The notes: generated by a model from the letters alone, not told the origin. A stretch of DNA of 50,212 nucleotides from Bacteroidales bacterium (GCA_031254805.1 JAIRTP010000012.1:1-50212), one strand, 5' to 3'; shown: positions 33,485-43,357, counted from the first letter of the stretch. Program-made: numbers and translations.

Positions 33485-34282
33485 ATGAGAAGAGCGACTT
33501 ATTATTTTATAGCAATTGTATTATTTCTTGGAATTGTTGGATGTGAAGACGATCCCAATCCTCCTCAAATTAGAATTAACGATGGAGAAAAAGTTGTAGT
33601 AGATAAAATAAGCGTTGATTCTTTGGCGCTCCCGATATATATTAGTAGCGAAAGTTATTTGTATTCTATAAAGGTAGCCGGTATATATAAAAACGGAAGC
33701 GAATATATTATGCGGAATATCCTCTTTGAAGGGCTCATATCGGAATATGAAGATACTTTAAGATATTCGGATTTTCCATCTGACTTTCTTCAATATAAGG
33801 ATCTAATGGTCAGCGCGATTACAAGCGAAGGCATCAAGCAAACGCGAACTGTTCCGATTACATTTTCTAATTTTGGAAAGATATTGGCGGATCCCGAATC
33901 GTTTGAATGGCGTAGACTGGGCATTAATGATGGACAGGGATTGGATGAATTTGGGCTTATGTGGGATAATAACATCATCGAAGAATTCGCAGAAATTAAG
34001 AAAAAGTCGGAAACATTGAAATTTTGCCAGCTTGATCCTTCATTTTGGGAATTGATCAAAACAGAAGAGTATTTACGCGAAGTTGTCGATGCGGCAAGTT
34101 CAATCAACGTTTATACAAATGTTTCGACCGTAGAAAATCTGACTTATAACGACGTGCTTGGAATCAAATTGAATAGCACGACATATTACCTGCTTCATAT
34201 TACTTATGCGAAAGTTGAACACCAAGAGGGCTATGGAAAAGTAGTCGTTATTTCAGGAGAGTATAAAAAAGTTATTCAATAA
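33485..34282 (+). CDS. Lipoprotein with N-terminal Ig-like region, paralogue 2
   Basis: A 265-residue lipoprotein (signal ending in LGIVGCEDDP, lipobox Cys near residue 20). It shares with the upstream gene the order PPQIRINDGEKVVVD-type strand, Ig-like middle, DPESFEWRRLGINDGQGLDEFGLMW block and a closing strand ending in SGEYKK. The sequences have diverged a good deal, so this is an old duplication. The function is unknown. A strong terminator follows. Confidence 0.7.
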   Translation: MRRATYYFIAIVLFLGIVGCEDDPNPPQIRINDGEKVVVDKISVDSLALPIYISSESYLYSIKVAGIYKNGSEYIMRNILFEGLISEYEDTLRYSDFPSDFLQYKDLMVSAITSEGIKQTRTVPITFSNFGKILADPESFEWRRLGINDGQGLDEFGLMWDNNIIEEFAEIKKKSETLKFCQLDPSFWELIKTEEYLREVVDAASSINVYTNVSTVENLTYNDVLGIKLNSTTYYLLHITYAKVEHQEGYGKVVVISGEYKKVIQ

Positions 34283-34310
34283 AATTGATATAAGAAGTAA
34301 TCATTATAGA

Positions 34311-34344
34311 AAAGAGGTCGTCTCAAAGGGCGGCCTCTTTTATT
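34311..34344. terminator. Bidirectional terminator between lipoprotein 2 and the methyltransferase gene
   Basis: Stem AAAGAGGTCG (34311-34320) / CGGCCTCTTT (34331-34340, one G-T pair), 10-base loop, T-rich on both strands. It can serve the plus-strand lipoprotein and the minus-strand methyltransferase operon. Confidence 0.8.
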
Positions 34345-34387
34345 TCTGCTTTTAATGAGTTTTTTTCGTTATAAAAATCTCTGATTT

Positions 34388-35101
34388 TTATGATTTAACA
34401 GCCAATTCGGCTAAATATAAATAATGATCGTCTTCAAATAGTTTTTTGCATGAAAACCCATGTTTTTCAGCATAACAGGATAATGTATCGAAATCAATAA
34501 ACAGCCAATCAAAAGTCTCTCCCTTTTCGTTTTGAAAAGAAAAAGTATATTTTAATTCCCCATAATATTTGCCGGCAAGGTTAATGTTTACGCTGCCGTC
34601 TTTTTCTTCAAAAAGATAGAGAATATCAGAAGAATCAAGCAAAATCTTCCCCTGCGGAGCAAGCAATTTAGCGGCTTGTTCAAAAAAATGGGGGAGATTG
34701 CTCATTTTTCCGACAATGCCGACGCCGTTCATCAACAGCAAGATTATATCAAATTTTTCGTTTTTCAAATTAAAAAAATCTTCTTGAAGAGCATGTTTTA
34801 CGCCTCGTTTTTTCATTGCTTCCACAGCTCCTGTCGAGATGTCAATAGCCGTCGTATCTAAATTATTTTCTTGCAGCCATAACGCATGACTTCCCGCTCC
34901 GGCTCCGACGTCAAGAATTCGTCCTTTTGCATGGCGCAACGCCAGTTTTTCCGTTTCGGGCATCTCTTCAAAAGTGCGAAAAAAAAGCTTTACCGGCCAT
35001 TGTTCAGTATCCGCGATGTCGCTTTCAACGATAAAAGAAGCGTTTCGAGAACCGTTCAAATAAGCGAGAAGCCCTTTTCCATAGACGTCGTTATTCTTCA
35101 T
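34388..35101 (-). CDS. Class I SAM-dependent methyltransferase
   Basis: A 237-residue methyltransferase with SAM motif I ILDVGAGAGSHAL (about 64-76), an acidic residue ending strand 2 (TTAIDIS), and motif IV FDIILLLMNGVGIVG. The substrate is not readable. Its start overlaps the last 11 bases of the NAD(P)HX repair gene on the same strand, so the two are translationally linked. It may act on a small molecule; nothing in the context says which. Confidence 0.85.
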   Translation of the reverse strand: MKNNDVYGKGLLAYLNGSRNASFIVESDIADTEQWPVKLFFRTFEEMPETEKLALRHAKGRILDVGAGAGSHALWLQENNLDTTAIDISTGAVEAMKKRGVKHALQEDFFNLKNEKFDIILLLMNGVGIVGKMSNLPHFFEQAAKLLAPQGKILLDSSDILYLFEEKDGSVNINLAGKYYGELKYTFSFQNEKGETFDWLFIDFDTLSCYAEKHGFSCKKLFEDDHYLYLAELAVKS

Positions 35102-36608
35102 CGCGAACTTTTAAAAATGCTTTTCCTAAATAATTAATGATATCGCCGGCGATTAAAGCCTCTTCTCCCAATGTTTCCGCCGCCAAATTTCCAGCTAAGC
35201 TATGTAAATAAACGCCGTTAATTGCCGCTAACTTCGGATGATATCCCTGTGCAAGCAAGCCTGTGATCAAGCCGGTCAATACGTCGCCGCTTCCTCCCGT
35301 TGCCATTCCCGGATTTCCGATAATGTTGAAATAACAACTTCCGTCCGGGCATGTTATAGCCGTATACGCTCCTTTTAAAATCACATAAGCGTCATAACGT
35401 TTCGAAAAAGCGCGTTGCATCTCATTTCGTTCAAAATCATTTTCGGCAACGCCTATCAAACGTTCAAACTCCTTTAAATGAGGAGTGAAAACACATCCTT
35501 TAGGGATGAAAGAAAGCCATGTGGGATTTTCCGACAAGATATTGATAGCGTCGGCGTCGAAAACGATAGGCTTTGGATAGTTTTGTATCAATAATTTCAA
35601 AGCGCGCATCGTTTCGGGAGCCTTGCCTAATCCGGGACCAATCCCGATAGCGTTATAACGTTCGAGATGGCGTATTCCGGAGAAAAAATGTTGATGCTCG
35701 TCGGGAGAAATGATAGCTTCGGGATGCGTTATTTGAAGAATATTAATGCCTTGAACAGGAAGATGAACAGAAGCTAATCCTACTCCGCTTCGTAGCATGC
35801 CGCCTACGGAAAGGACGGCCGCTCCAAACATTCCGTAACTTCCTGCGATGATAAGTCCATGCCCGTAATTTCGCTTATGCGAGAATTTTTCCCGAACAAT
35901 TAAATTTGAAGCGATAACGTCGCTAATGATCACATAATTTTTTACTTCTATATTATGAAGGCGCTCTTCCGACAGGCCGATGTCTAAATATATGATCTTT
36001 CTGCAATAGTAATAATTTTCTTGAAACAGAAACGCCAATTTTACCGGCAAAAAAGTAAGAGTTATGTCGGCGTTGATTATTGCATTTTCCAAACTGCTCT
36101 CATCGCAATATAAGCCTGACGGAATATCTATTGAAATGACAAAATAAGCCGACTTGTTAATGTGCGTTATCAGATCGGCAATAAAACCGTCGACCTTATT
36201 ATTTAATCCCGATCCGAAAATGGCGTCGATAACAACGTCGCTTTCATAGAATTGAGGGATGGAACCGGAATCGTTGATATCAATCATTTTTACCGTTCCC
36301 TGTTCTTCTAATCTTTTTCGGTTGATTAAAAAATCTTCGCTGTGCTTATTGACTGTTCTTACAAAATAGACAATGACCGGATAACCATGATCGGCAAGTT
36401 TTCGAGCAATTACCAATCCGTCGCCGCCATTGTTGCCGCGTCCGGAAAATATTTTAACGGTTTTTCCCTCTAATAAATCGCTATTTTCAAGAAGATAGTC
36501 GACGCATGCAGTTGCTGCGCGCTCCATTAAATCAATAGATTTTATCGGCTCATTTTCAATAGTATATTGATCTAATTGGCGAATCTGATGGCGAGAAAGT
36601 ATTTTCAT
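35091..36608 (-). CDS. nnr: Bifunctional NAD(P)H-hydrate epimerase / ADP-dependent dehydratase
   Basis: About 505 residues, two fused domains. The N-terminal YjeF_N epimerase (about 1-210) shows SGRGNNGGDGLVIARKL and the metal-region DAIFGSGL. The C-terminal carbohydrate-kinase-like dehydratase (about 230-500) shows GPGLGKAPET, HLKEFERL and the catalytic NPGMATGGSGDVLTG. The enzyme restores NAD(P)H damaged by hydration. The ATG at 36608 begins the family sequence (MKILSRHQIRQLD); a longer upstream frame is rejected. Confidence 0.92.
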   Translation of the reverse strand: MKILSRHQIRQLDQYTIENEPIKSIDLMERAATACVDYLLENSDLLEGKTVKIFSGRGNNGGDGLVIARKLADHGYPVIVYFVRTVNKHSEDFLINRKRLEEQGTVKMIDINDSGSIPQFYESDVVIDAIFGSGLNNKVDGFIADLITHINKSAYFVISIDIPSGLYCDESSLENAIINADITLTFLPVKLAFLFQENYYYCRKIIYLDIGLSEERLHNIEVKNYVIISDVIASNLIVREKFSHKRNYGHGLIIAGSYGMFGAAVLSVGGMLRSGVGLASVHLPVQGINILQITHPEAIISPDEHQHFFSGIRHLERYNAIGIGPGLGKAPETMRALKLLIQNYPKPIVFDADAINILSENPTWLSFIPKGCVFTPHLKEFERLIGVAENDFERNEMQRAFSKRYDAYVILKGAYTAITCPDGSCYFNIIGNPGMATGGSGDVLTGLITGLLAQGYHPKLAAINGVYLHSLAGNLAAETLGEEALIAGDIINYLGKAFLKVRDEE

Positions 36609-36746
36609 TTTAACGGTTTTTGTTGATGCAAATATAGTTAAATAATATACCGGGTCAACAAAAAAAACCATAATAGAAGATTGAAATTTATTAAAAATTC
36701 TAAATTTTCAGAGCAACTCAACTATACTTTAGAGATTAAAAAGAGC

Positions 36747-36754
36747 TATCTTTG
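36747..36754 (+). promoter_or_regulatory. -7 box upstream of uvrA
   Basis: TATCTTTG, about 100 bases before the uvrA start. No good -33 element. No SOS-type palindrome is seen. Confidence 0.4.
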
Positions 36755-36855
36755 CAGATTATTTGAGAGTCCTTTGCGTCAATTTTCGGATTTTGATTTG
36801 AGATATTGCAAACGCTTTCATACAGAATTTCAATAAATTCTTTTATTGCAGTTAA

Positions 36856-39708
36856 ATGTATTATATGACTGAAGAACAAAAAGATATATTTTCTTCCGAT
36901 GAATATTTAATTGTAGAAGGAGCCCGCGTGCATAATCTGCAAAACATTACAATTGCTATTCCTCGAAATAAGTTAGTCGTGATCACGGGATTGAGCGGGA
37001 GCGGTAAATCTTCTTTGGCATTTGATACCATTTATGCTGAAGGACAACGCCGTTTTTTGGAGACGCTTTCGGCTTACGCCCGTCAATTTATTGGGAATAT
37101 GGAGCGTCCGGATGTCGATCAAATCTCCGGATTAAGTCCGGTAATCAGTATTGAACAAAAGACGGTTAACAGAAATCCGCGTTCTACGGTAGGAACTATT
37201 ACGGAAGTATACGATTTTTTAAGGCTTCTTTTTGCGCGGGCATCCGACGCTTTTTCGACTCAAACAGGCGAAAAGATGATGCGTTATTCCGAAGAACAGA
37301 TTTTGGAAATGATTATTGAGCGTTATAATGGCCGGAGAATAGCTTTGCTGACTACTTTAGTAAAAGGAAGAAAAGGGCATTATCGAGAATTATTTGAGGA
37401 GATGTTTCGTCAAGGTTATGCAAGCGTACGCGTCGACGGCGAAATGCGAGAGATTGTCCCGCGCATGCAGATCGAACGTTATAAAATACATGATATAGAA
37501 TTGGTTATAGATCGGTTTACTATTAACGATAAGAATATACAACGCTTAGAAAAATCGGTTCAAACCGCCATGGATATGGGAAAAGGCTCTTTGATCATTT
37601 ATGATTATGAAAGTGAAGAGCCTGCGCATTTCAGTAAGAATTTGATGTGTCCGACAACAGGAATATCTTATGAAGATCCTGAGCCCAATACCTTTTCTTT
37701 TAACTCTCCTTATGGAGCATGTCCGCATTGTAAAGGTCTTGGAGAAGTTCCTGAGATCGATATTGAAAAGATATTTCCCGATAAAAGTCTTTCCATAAAA
37801 AAAGGAGGAATCGCTCCGTTAGGAATTTATAAAGATAATTGGATATTCCAACAAATCAGCTCGTTAGGATTGCGTTATGATTTTACTTTAGACATGCCTG
37901 TCGCAGATATCTCCGAAGAAGCAATATCTTCGATTTTATATGGAATAAACGACGGTTTTAAGGTTCAAAAGACAGTTCACGGCGTTGTGCAGACATATAA
38001 TTCGAATTTTTCCGGTATTATCAATTTTATTATGGAGCAATTCCAAGAATCCGAATCGGCTTCCATAAAGCGTTGGGCTAATGAATTTATCAATAATGTA
38101 GTTTGCCCTGTTTGCCACGGAACTCGCCTTAAAAAAGAGTCGCTTTACTTCAAAATCAACGGCTTGAATATCGCGCAATATGCCGAAATGGATTTGAATG
38201 CTTTGAAACAAACTTTGGAGAAAAGCGCCGGGACTTTTGACAAACAGAGGGAGCATATTGCCGACGAAGTTATGCGAGAATTGTTGACCAGAATAGACTT
38301 TTTGTTGGAAGTAGGGCTGGATTATCTTTCATTGAACCGCGGAGCCAATACGCTTTCGGGAGGCGAAAGCCAACGAATTCGTTTAGCGACTCAGATAGGG
38401 TCGCAATTGGTGGGCGTGCTTTATATTTTAGACGAACCGTCGATAGGTTTACATCAGCGCGATAATCAGCGATTAATAAAATCTTTGGGAAATTTGAGAG
38501 ATATTGGAAATTCTGTTTTTGTCGTAGAACATGATAAAGATATGATATTGTCGGCAGATTTTGTTTTGGATATCGGACCGGGAGCAGGGAAACATGGAGG
38601 CGAAGTAGTTGCTTTCGGGACGCCCGACGATGTTAAACAGAGTTCGGGATTGACAGGATTATATTTGAGCGGAAAAAAAGAGATTCCGATACCAAAAACG
38701 CGACGAAAAGGAAATGGAAAACATATTATACTGAAAGGAGCGGAAGGCAACAATCTTCAAAACATCGACGTGGAATTTCCTTTGGGAACATTAATTTGCG
38801 TTACCGGCGTTTCCGGTTCGGGAAAATCGACTTTAATCAATGAAACGTTATATCCGATTTTATCCGCTTATTTTTATAATTCGCTCAGAAAACCGAAAAA
38901 ATATCTCTCTATTGAAGGATTACAACATGTCGACAAAGTGATCTCTATAGATCAAACGCCGATCGGTCGTACTCCGCGCAGTAATCCCGCCACTTATACA
39001 AAAATGTTTGATGAGATAAGAAAACTTTTTATAAGCCTTCCGGAGTCAAAAATACGGGGATATAAACCGGGTCGTTTTTCTTTTAATGTGGTTGGAGGAC
39101 GTTGTGAAACGTGTAAAGGCGCCGGAATACAAACCATTTCCATGAATTTTCTTCCCGACGTATATGTAGTTTGTCCTGAATGTCATGGAAAAAGATATAA
39201 TAGAGACACGCTTGAAGTTCGCTATAAAGGACGTTCGATCAGCGATGTGCTTGACATGACGATCAATCAAGCGGTAGATTTTTTCGAACATATTCCTTCC
39301 GTCATGCAAAAACTTCGCGCTCTTCAAGATGTCGGATTAGGATATATCACTCTGGGACAACCTTCTACTTTGCTTTCCGGAGGAGAAGCTCAACGTGTGA
39401 AATTAGCTTCTGAATTGGCAAGACGCGATACCGGACGAACATTTTATATCTTAGATGAACCGACAACAGGTTTGCACTTTGAAGATGTTCGCGTTTTAAT
39501 GGAGATGCTCAACCGTCTTGTGTCGAAAGGAAATACCGTATTGATCATCGAGCATAATATGGAAGTGATCAAATTAGCCGATTATATCATTGACCTTGGT
39601 CCGGAAGGAGGAAAACGCGGAGGGCAAATTGTCGCTAAAGGAACTCCTGAAGAAATTATTAAAGTTAGAGATAGTTTTACGGGACAATTTTTGAAAGAAG
39701 AGTTATAA
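36856..39708 (+). CDS. uvrA: Excinuclease ABC subunit A
   Basis: A 950-residue UvrA, the damage-sensing ATPase of nucleotide excision repair. The first ATPase half has Walker A GLSGSGKSSLAF (about 45-56) and the second VTGVSGSGKSTL. The ABC signatures LSGGESQRIRLA and LSGGEAQRVKLA are both present. The zinc modules CPHCKGLGEVPE, CPVCHGTRL and CETCKGAG are in order. The start could be this ATG or the one three codons later. It is a standalone gene. Confidence 0.97.
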   Translation: MYYMTEEQKDIFSSDEYLIVEGARVHNLQNITIAIPRNKLVVITGLSGSGKSSLAFDTIYAEGQRRFLETLSAYARQFIGNMERPDVDQISGLSPVISIEQKTVNRNPRSTVGTITEVYDFLRLLFARASDAFSTQTGEKMMRYSEEQILEMIIERYNGRRIALLTTLVKGRKGHYRELFEEMFRQGYASVRVDGEMREIVPRMQIERYKIHDIELVIDRFTINDKNIQRLEKSVQTAMDMGKGSLIIYDYESEEPAHFSKNLMCPTTGISYEDPEPNTFSFNSPYGACPHCKGLGEVPEIDIEKIFPDKSLSIKKGGIAPLGIYKDNWIFQQISSLGLRYDFTLDMPVADISEEAISSILYGINDGFKVQKTVHGVVQTYNSNFSGIINFIMEQFQESESASIKRWANEFINNVVCPVCHGTRLKKESLYFKINGLNIAQYAEMDLNALKQTLEKSAGTFDKQREHIADEVMRELLTRIDFLLEVGLDYLSLNRGANTLSGGESQRIRLATQIGSQLVGVLYILDEPSIGLHQRDNQRLIKSLGNLRDIGNSVFVVEHDKDMILSADFVLDIGPGAGKHGGEVVAFGTPDDVKQSSGLTGLYLSGKKEIPIPKTRRKGNGKHIILKGAEGNNLQNIDVEFPLGTLICVTGVSGSGKSTLINETLYPILSAYFYNSLRKPKKYLSIEGLQHVDKVISIDQTPIGRTPRSNPATYTKMFDEIRKLFISLPESKIRGYKPGRFSFNVVGGRCETCKGAGIQTISMNFLPDVYVVCPECHGKRYNRDTLEVRYKGRSISDVLDMTINQAVDFFEHIPSVMQKLRALQDVGLGYITLGQPSTLLSGGEAQRVKLASELARRDTGRTFYILDEPTTGLHFEDVRVLMEMLNRLVSKGNTVLIIEHNMEVIKLADYIIDLGPEGGKRGGQIVAKGTPEEIIKVRDSFTGQFLKEEL

Positions 39709-39895
39709 ATAAGAAGTTTCCTTGAAAGCTCAAAATTTCATTTAATAACCGCTTAATCAGTTGTCGATGTCCCGTTAAATGTACATATTCTTTTGACTTT
39801 GTTTTGTCGCTATTTTGAGAGGTTGTCAAATTGAGAATGCCCATGATTTGTCGCAACTCCTTTTTATTCCGGATTCCGCAATAGAAAAAAATACA

Positions 39896-39903
39896 TATAT
39901 TTG
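39896..39903 (+). promoter_or_regulatory. -7 box upstream of the endonuclease I gene
   Basis: TATATTTG, 22 bases before the ATG. The remaining 217-base gap after uvrA shows no clear terminator. Confidence 0.4.
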
Positions 39904-39925
39904 TAACATATAAAATCGATGACAT

Positions 39926-41506
39926 ATGATTAGAAATTACATAAGGACAATTTATATATCTTGTTTGTTTATATCTGTTCCTATTGCCGCGCTATTTGCT
40001 CAGATTCCGGCCGGATACTACAACAATGCCTTTTATAAATCGGAATATGCTTTAAAGACGGCTATACATCAGATAATTAAACAAAATCATCAACAAAGTT
40101 CATACAGCGATTTGTGGGATCATTTTCAAAGTACCGATCGCCGTCCTGACGGAAAAGTGTGGGATATGTATTCCGAATGTGATTTTATTTTTAAAACCAA
40201 TCAATGTGGCAATTATAAAGCGGAATGCGATTGTTACAACAGGGAACACTCTTTTCCGAAAAGCTGGTTTAACGATGCTCAGCCCATGTATACCGATCTG
40301 TTTCATTTGTATCCAACGGACGGCTGGGTGAACGGAATACGTGAAAACCTGCCTTTTGGAGAGACAAATGGGACGTCCTATGGTTCGGGAAAAAGGGGAC
40401 CTTGTACTTTTCCCGGTTATTCGGGTACGGTATTTGAGCCGGCGGATGAATATAAGGGAGATTTTGCGCGAACATATTTCTATATAGCGACGCGCTATCA
40501 GGATCAAATATCTAATTGGAACGCGGAAATACTTTCAGGTAATAATACGTCTGTTTTCACTCAATGGACAACAAACTTATTGTTGAAATGGCACGAACAA
40601 GATCCTGTCAGTCAGAAAGAAATAGAAAGAAATGATGCCGTATACCGAATACAGAATAACAGGAATCCTTTTATTGATTATCCTGAATTGGCGGATTTAA
40701 TATGGGGAGCGAAATTTGGCGAACCATTTCTACCGGATGGGGCAATTATTTTTGGAGCGACTTCTATTTGCGAAGAGAGCGTACACGTTTATAGAGCAGA
40801 AAAAGGGAAGTCTAACTATCTTTGGAACGCTCAAAACGGGCGCATTGAAGGATCCGCCGCGCTTGATTCTGTTACTGTGAGATGGGAGCGTTCGGGAACG
40901 GGAAATTTGTATGTAGAATATGAAGAGCAAAACGGAGAACAAATGTCGGCGGAATTGATCGTTGAGATTAAACAGAGACCGAATGCTACTATAACGGGAG
41001 CAGATCAAGTTTTAATGAATACGGAAGGGTATCTTTATTCTACCGAAACAAATATGACCGATTATGTTTGGTCTTTTACGGGAAATGTTTCTCTGTCTGA
41101 AGGCGGAGGAGGCGATGATCATACGGCTATATTAGATTTTGGCGAAAAGGGAACGGCAACGGTAAGCGTCAATTATACTCAAAACGGATGCGATGCTCTT
41201 CAACCTTCCTTGTTGGAAGTGAAAATTGTTTCGACTCTTGGGATGGAAAATATGATGAATTGGCAAAAAAGTATTACAATATCGCCCAATCCGGCAGCCC
41301 ATTTTACTAACATAAGTTTCGGGAACTTATTTACAGGAAATATTCAAATATTTAATATTTTTAAACAGATGATCAATAATATAACAATTTATAATTCAAC
41401 TTCTCATATTGTAGATATCTCTTCATATGGTAATGGATTATTTATTTTTAAGATTACGCCTGAGAACGATTCCGTTATATATAAAAAGATCATGGTTATC
41501 AAATAA
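39926..41506 (+). CDS. Secreted endonuclease I with T9SS type A sorting domain
   Basis: A 526-residue exported nuclease. A signal peptide (residues 1-25) precedes an EndA/NucM-type (endonuclease I) domain. The catalytic blocks are REHSFPKSWF (H108), DLFHLYPTDGWVNG (H127, N136) and NLPFGE. A beta-rich linker with PKD/Ig-like features spans about 270-425. The last 85 residues form a type IX type A sorting domain (SITISPNPA..., ending in YKKIMVIK). It should be secreted through the Por system, of which PorV is encoded at 21888, and digest extracellular nucleic acid. Confidence 0.88.
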   Translation: MIRNYIRTIYISCLFISVPIAALFAQIPAGYYNNAFYKSEYALKTAIHQIIKQNHQQSSYSDLWDHFQSTDRRPDGKVWDMYSECDFIFKTNQCGNYKAECDCYNREHSFPKSWFNDAQPMYTDLFHLYPTDGWVNGIRENLPFGETNGTSYGSGKRGPCTFPGYSGTVFEPADEYKGDFARTYFYIATRYQDQISNWNAEILSGNNTSVFTQWTTNLLLKWHEQDPVSQKEIERNDAVYRIQNNRNPFIDYPELADLIWGAKFGEPFLPDGAIIFGATSICEESVHVYRAEKGKSNYLWNAQNGRIEGSAALDSVTVRWERSGTGNLYVEYEEQNGEQMSAELIVEIKQRPNATITGADQVLMNTEGYLYSTETNMTDYVWSFTGNVSLSEGGGGDDHTAILDFGEKGTATVSVNYTQNGCDALQPSLLEVKIVSTLGMENMMNWQKSITISPNPAAHFTNISFGNLFTGNIQIFNIFKQMINNITIYNSTSHIVDISSYGNGLFIFKITPENDSVIYKKIMVIK

Positions 41507-41520
41507 CTTTATTGTATTTT

Positions 41521-42567
41521 ATGGAATTACAAAAACGTATCGATACATTTGCAAAACTTGGATTGGAGTTAAAAAAAATAACTTCCGATTCTTCTGATTT
41601 TGTTTCAAATAAAACTGCTCAACTTAAAGAATTGATTGAAGATTCCAAGCATTATAATCCATGGTTTACTTCAATGAATGTGCAATTTTGTTTAGAAAAT
41701 TGGGGAGACGCTTTAACCGAGGAAAATCTGCATTGCTGGTTAAAAAAATACTCATTCCCTGAAACAAATACTCGAAAAAAAGTGGGGATTATTATGGCGG
41801 GAAATATTCCAATGGTCGGATTTCACGATTTTATCTCTGTTTTATTAACAGGACATCAAGCCATAGTTAAATTGTCTTCTTTAGATAATAAACTATTACC
41901 TGCAATTTTTGAGATACTTACAGATATAGATCCTGCTTTATCAGATCAAGTTGTTTTTACAAACGGATTAATGAAAGAGGCCGATGCGTTTATTGCGACA
42001 GGGAGCAATAATTCGGCGCGTTATTTTGATTTCTATTTTCAAAAATATCCTCATATCATTCGGCGGCATAGAAATTCAGTAGCTGTTCTCACGGGAGAAG
42101 AAACAACCGAATATCTCAAAAAATTGGGAGAGGATATTTTCAGATATTTCGGATTAGGATGTCGCAATATTTCCAAATTATTTGTTCCTGAGAATTATGA
42201 TTTTAATTTATTGATAGAAATTCTGTCGGAATGGCGTTATTTGGATGATCATCATAAGTATCATAACAATTTTGACTACAATAAAGCTATCGCTTTAGTA
42301 AATCGGGACGAGTTTATTGACGGCGGATTCTTTATTTTAAAACCGAACGCAATGCTTTCTTCTCCGGTCTCTGTCATTCATTACGAGTATTATCAAGATT
42401 GGAGACATGTTCAAAAAGAGCTTTACGCTCATGCGGAATCCATTCAATGCGTGGCATCCTGCAATGACGATATCCCTTTTGCAATACCTTTCGGGAAAGC
42501 TCAAAAGCCGGATTTATGGGATTATGCCGACGGGATTGACGCTATTCATTTTTTACTAAATATATGA
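41521..42567 (+). CDS. LuxC-type acyl-CoA reductase
   Basis: A 348-residue protein of the Bacteroidota acyl-CoA reductase (LuxC-like, PF05893) family. It has the aldehyde-dehydrogenase-fold nucleotide region VGIIMAGNIPMVGFHDF, the block FIATGSNNSARYF and the probable catalytic Cys in FGLGCRNIS. These enzymes reduce an activated acyl group to an aldehyde; the substrate is unknown. The ATG at 41521 is preferred over the upstream TTG. It follows the nuclease gene by 14 bases, so co-transcription is possible. Confidence 0.85.
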   Translation: MELQKRIDTFAKLGLELKKITSDSSDFVSNKTAQLKELIEDSKHYNPWFTSMNVQFCLENWGDALTEENLHCWLKKYSFPETNTRKKVGIIMAGNIPMVGFHDFISVLLTGHQAIVKLSSLDNKLLPAIFEILTDIDPALSDQVVFTNGLMKEADAFIATGSNNSARYFDFYFQKYPHIIRRHRNSVAVLTGEETTEYLKKLGEDIFRYFGLGCRNISKLFVPENYDFNLLIEILSEWRYLDDHHKYHNNFDYNKAIALVNRDEFIDGGFFILKPNAMLSSPVSVIHYEYYQDWRHVQKELYAHAESIQCVASCNDDIPFAIPFGKAQKPDLWDYADGIDAIHFLLNI

Positions 42568-42916
42568 GTGTATAATCTTATTATAATCAATGTTTTATAT
42601 TCTATTATTTATAATAGAATGCGACATTTATTTCATGCGAATATAATATATTTGTTTTTTTACAAATCATCATTGAATATTTGATTTTTTATTATCTTTG
42701 GCTTTCTTTTTTGAGATGATTGACTTGTAAGGTTTTTCTAAGCGATGCGAAATAAACGAGATATATTGGTTTTTCTGAACTTCCGAATGGAACGTGATTT
42801 TCATAATCGCAGGTGGCGGCAGGCGGTTATGAAGGTTGCCTTTGGCTACGCCGAACTTCGTTTCAGGCAATCCTTAATATGGTAAAAATTCGCATCCCTA
42901 AAATCCTTTTAGTAAT
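42568..42916. other. 349-base gap with palindrome and -7 box
   Basis: This gap holds a perfect palindrome (42599-42620) and a -7 box TATCTTTG (42693-42700), which might drive the truncated ligase gene. Between about 42790 and 42880 the base composition shifts to GC-richer sequence (GGTGGCGGCAGGCGGTTATG) that stands out from its surroundings. I assign no gene there; a 66-codon minus-strand frame over it has no recognisable domain. Confidence 0.5.
42599..42620. repeat. Perfect 10-bp palindrome after luxC-type gene
   Basis: ATTCTATTAT-TT-ATAATAGAAT. It starts 32 bases after the acyl-CoA reductase stop. It has no T-tract after it, so it is not a classical terminator; it may be a 3' stabilising hairpin or an operator. 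Confidence 0.6.
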
Positions 42917-43357
42917 ATGAAGAAAACAGTTATACAACTTTTCAACGAGAGCGTCGAGAAATATCCGGACAACGTTTTTTTATGGGAGAAAAAAAAGGAT
43001 AAATTTGACCTCGCATCGTATATTAAGACTAAAAAACGAGTTCACCGTTTAGCTGCCGGATTACTAACGATTGGATTAAAAAGAGAGACTAAAGTTTCTT
43101 TTCTCGCAGAAGGACGAAACGATTGGGTCATGGGAGAGTTGGCGGTTCTTCATACGGACGCTGTGAATGTTCTGCTTTCTATAAAACTTGATGATGGAAA
43201 GGATCGTATTTTTAGAATTGTGCATTTAGATTCGGAATTTATTCAATAACGCTTTGGAAATGTCGTATGCTTATGATAAAAAGGATTACAACAAAGGCAA
43301 TGTTTTTCCAAAATCAACAGCGACTTAAATGTTTATACCAAAAACGTTAAAAAGTAA
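42917..43357 (+). pseudogene. Truncated AMP-forming acyl-CoA ligase fused to an unrelated 3' scrap
   Basis: The first 110 codons (42917-43249) match the N-terminus of Bacteroidota long-chain acyl-CoA synthetases (FNESVEKYPDNVFLWEKK, HRLAAGLLTIGLKRETKVSFL, GRNDWVMGELAVLHTDAVNVLL). They stop after about a fifth of the protein, before the AMP-binding P-loop. From about 43237 another frame reads NLFNNALEMSYAYDKKDYNKG and, after one more shift, INSDLNVYTKNVKK with TAA at 43355-43357. This looks like the tail of a different gene. An internal deletion that joined two genes explains it. Confidence 0.7.

Noticed and set aside
42670-42870. Minus-strand 66-codon frame in the luxC-ligase gap
   Set aside because: No domain, signal or ribosome-binding site is recognisable, and it spans the likely promoter of the next gene.
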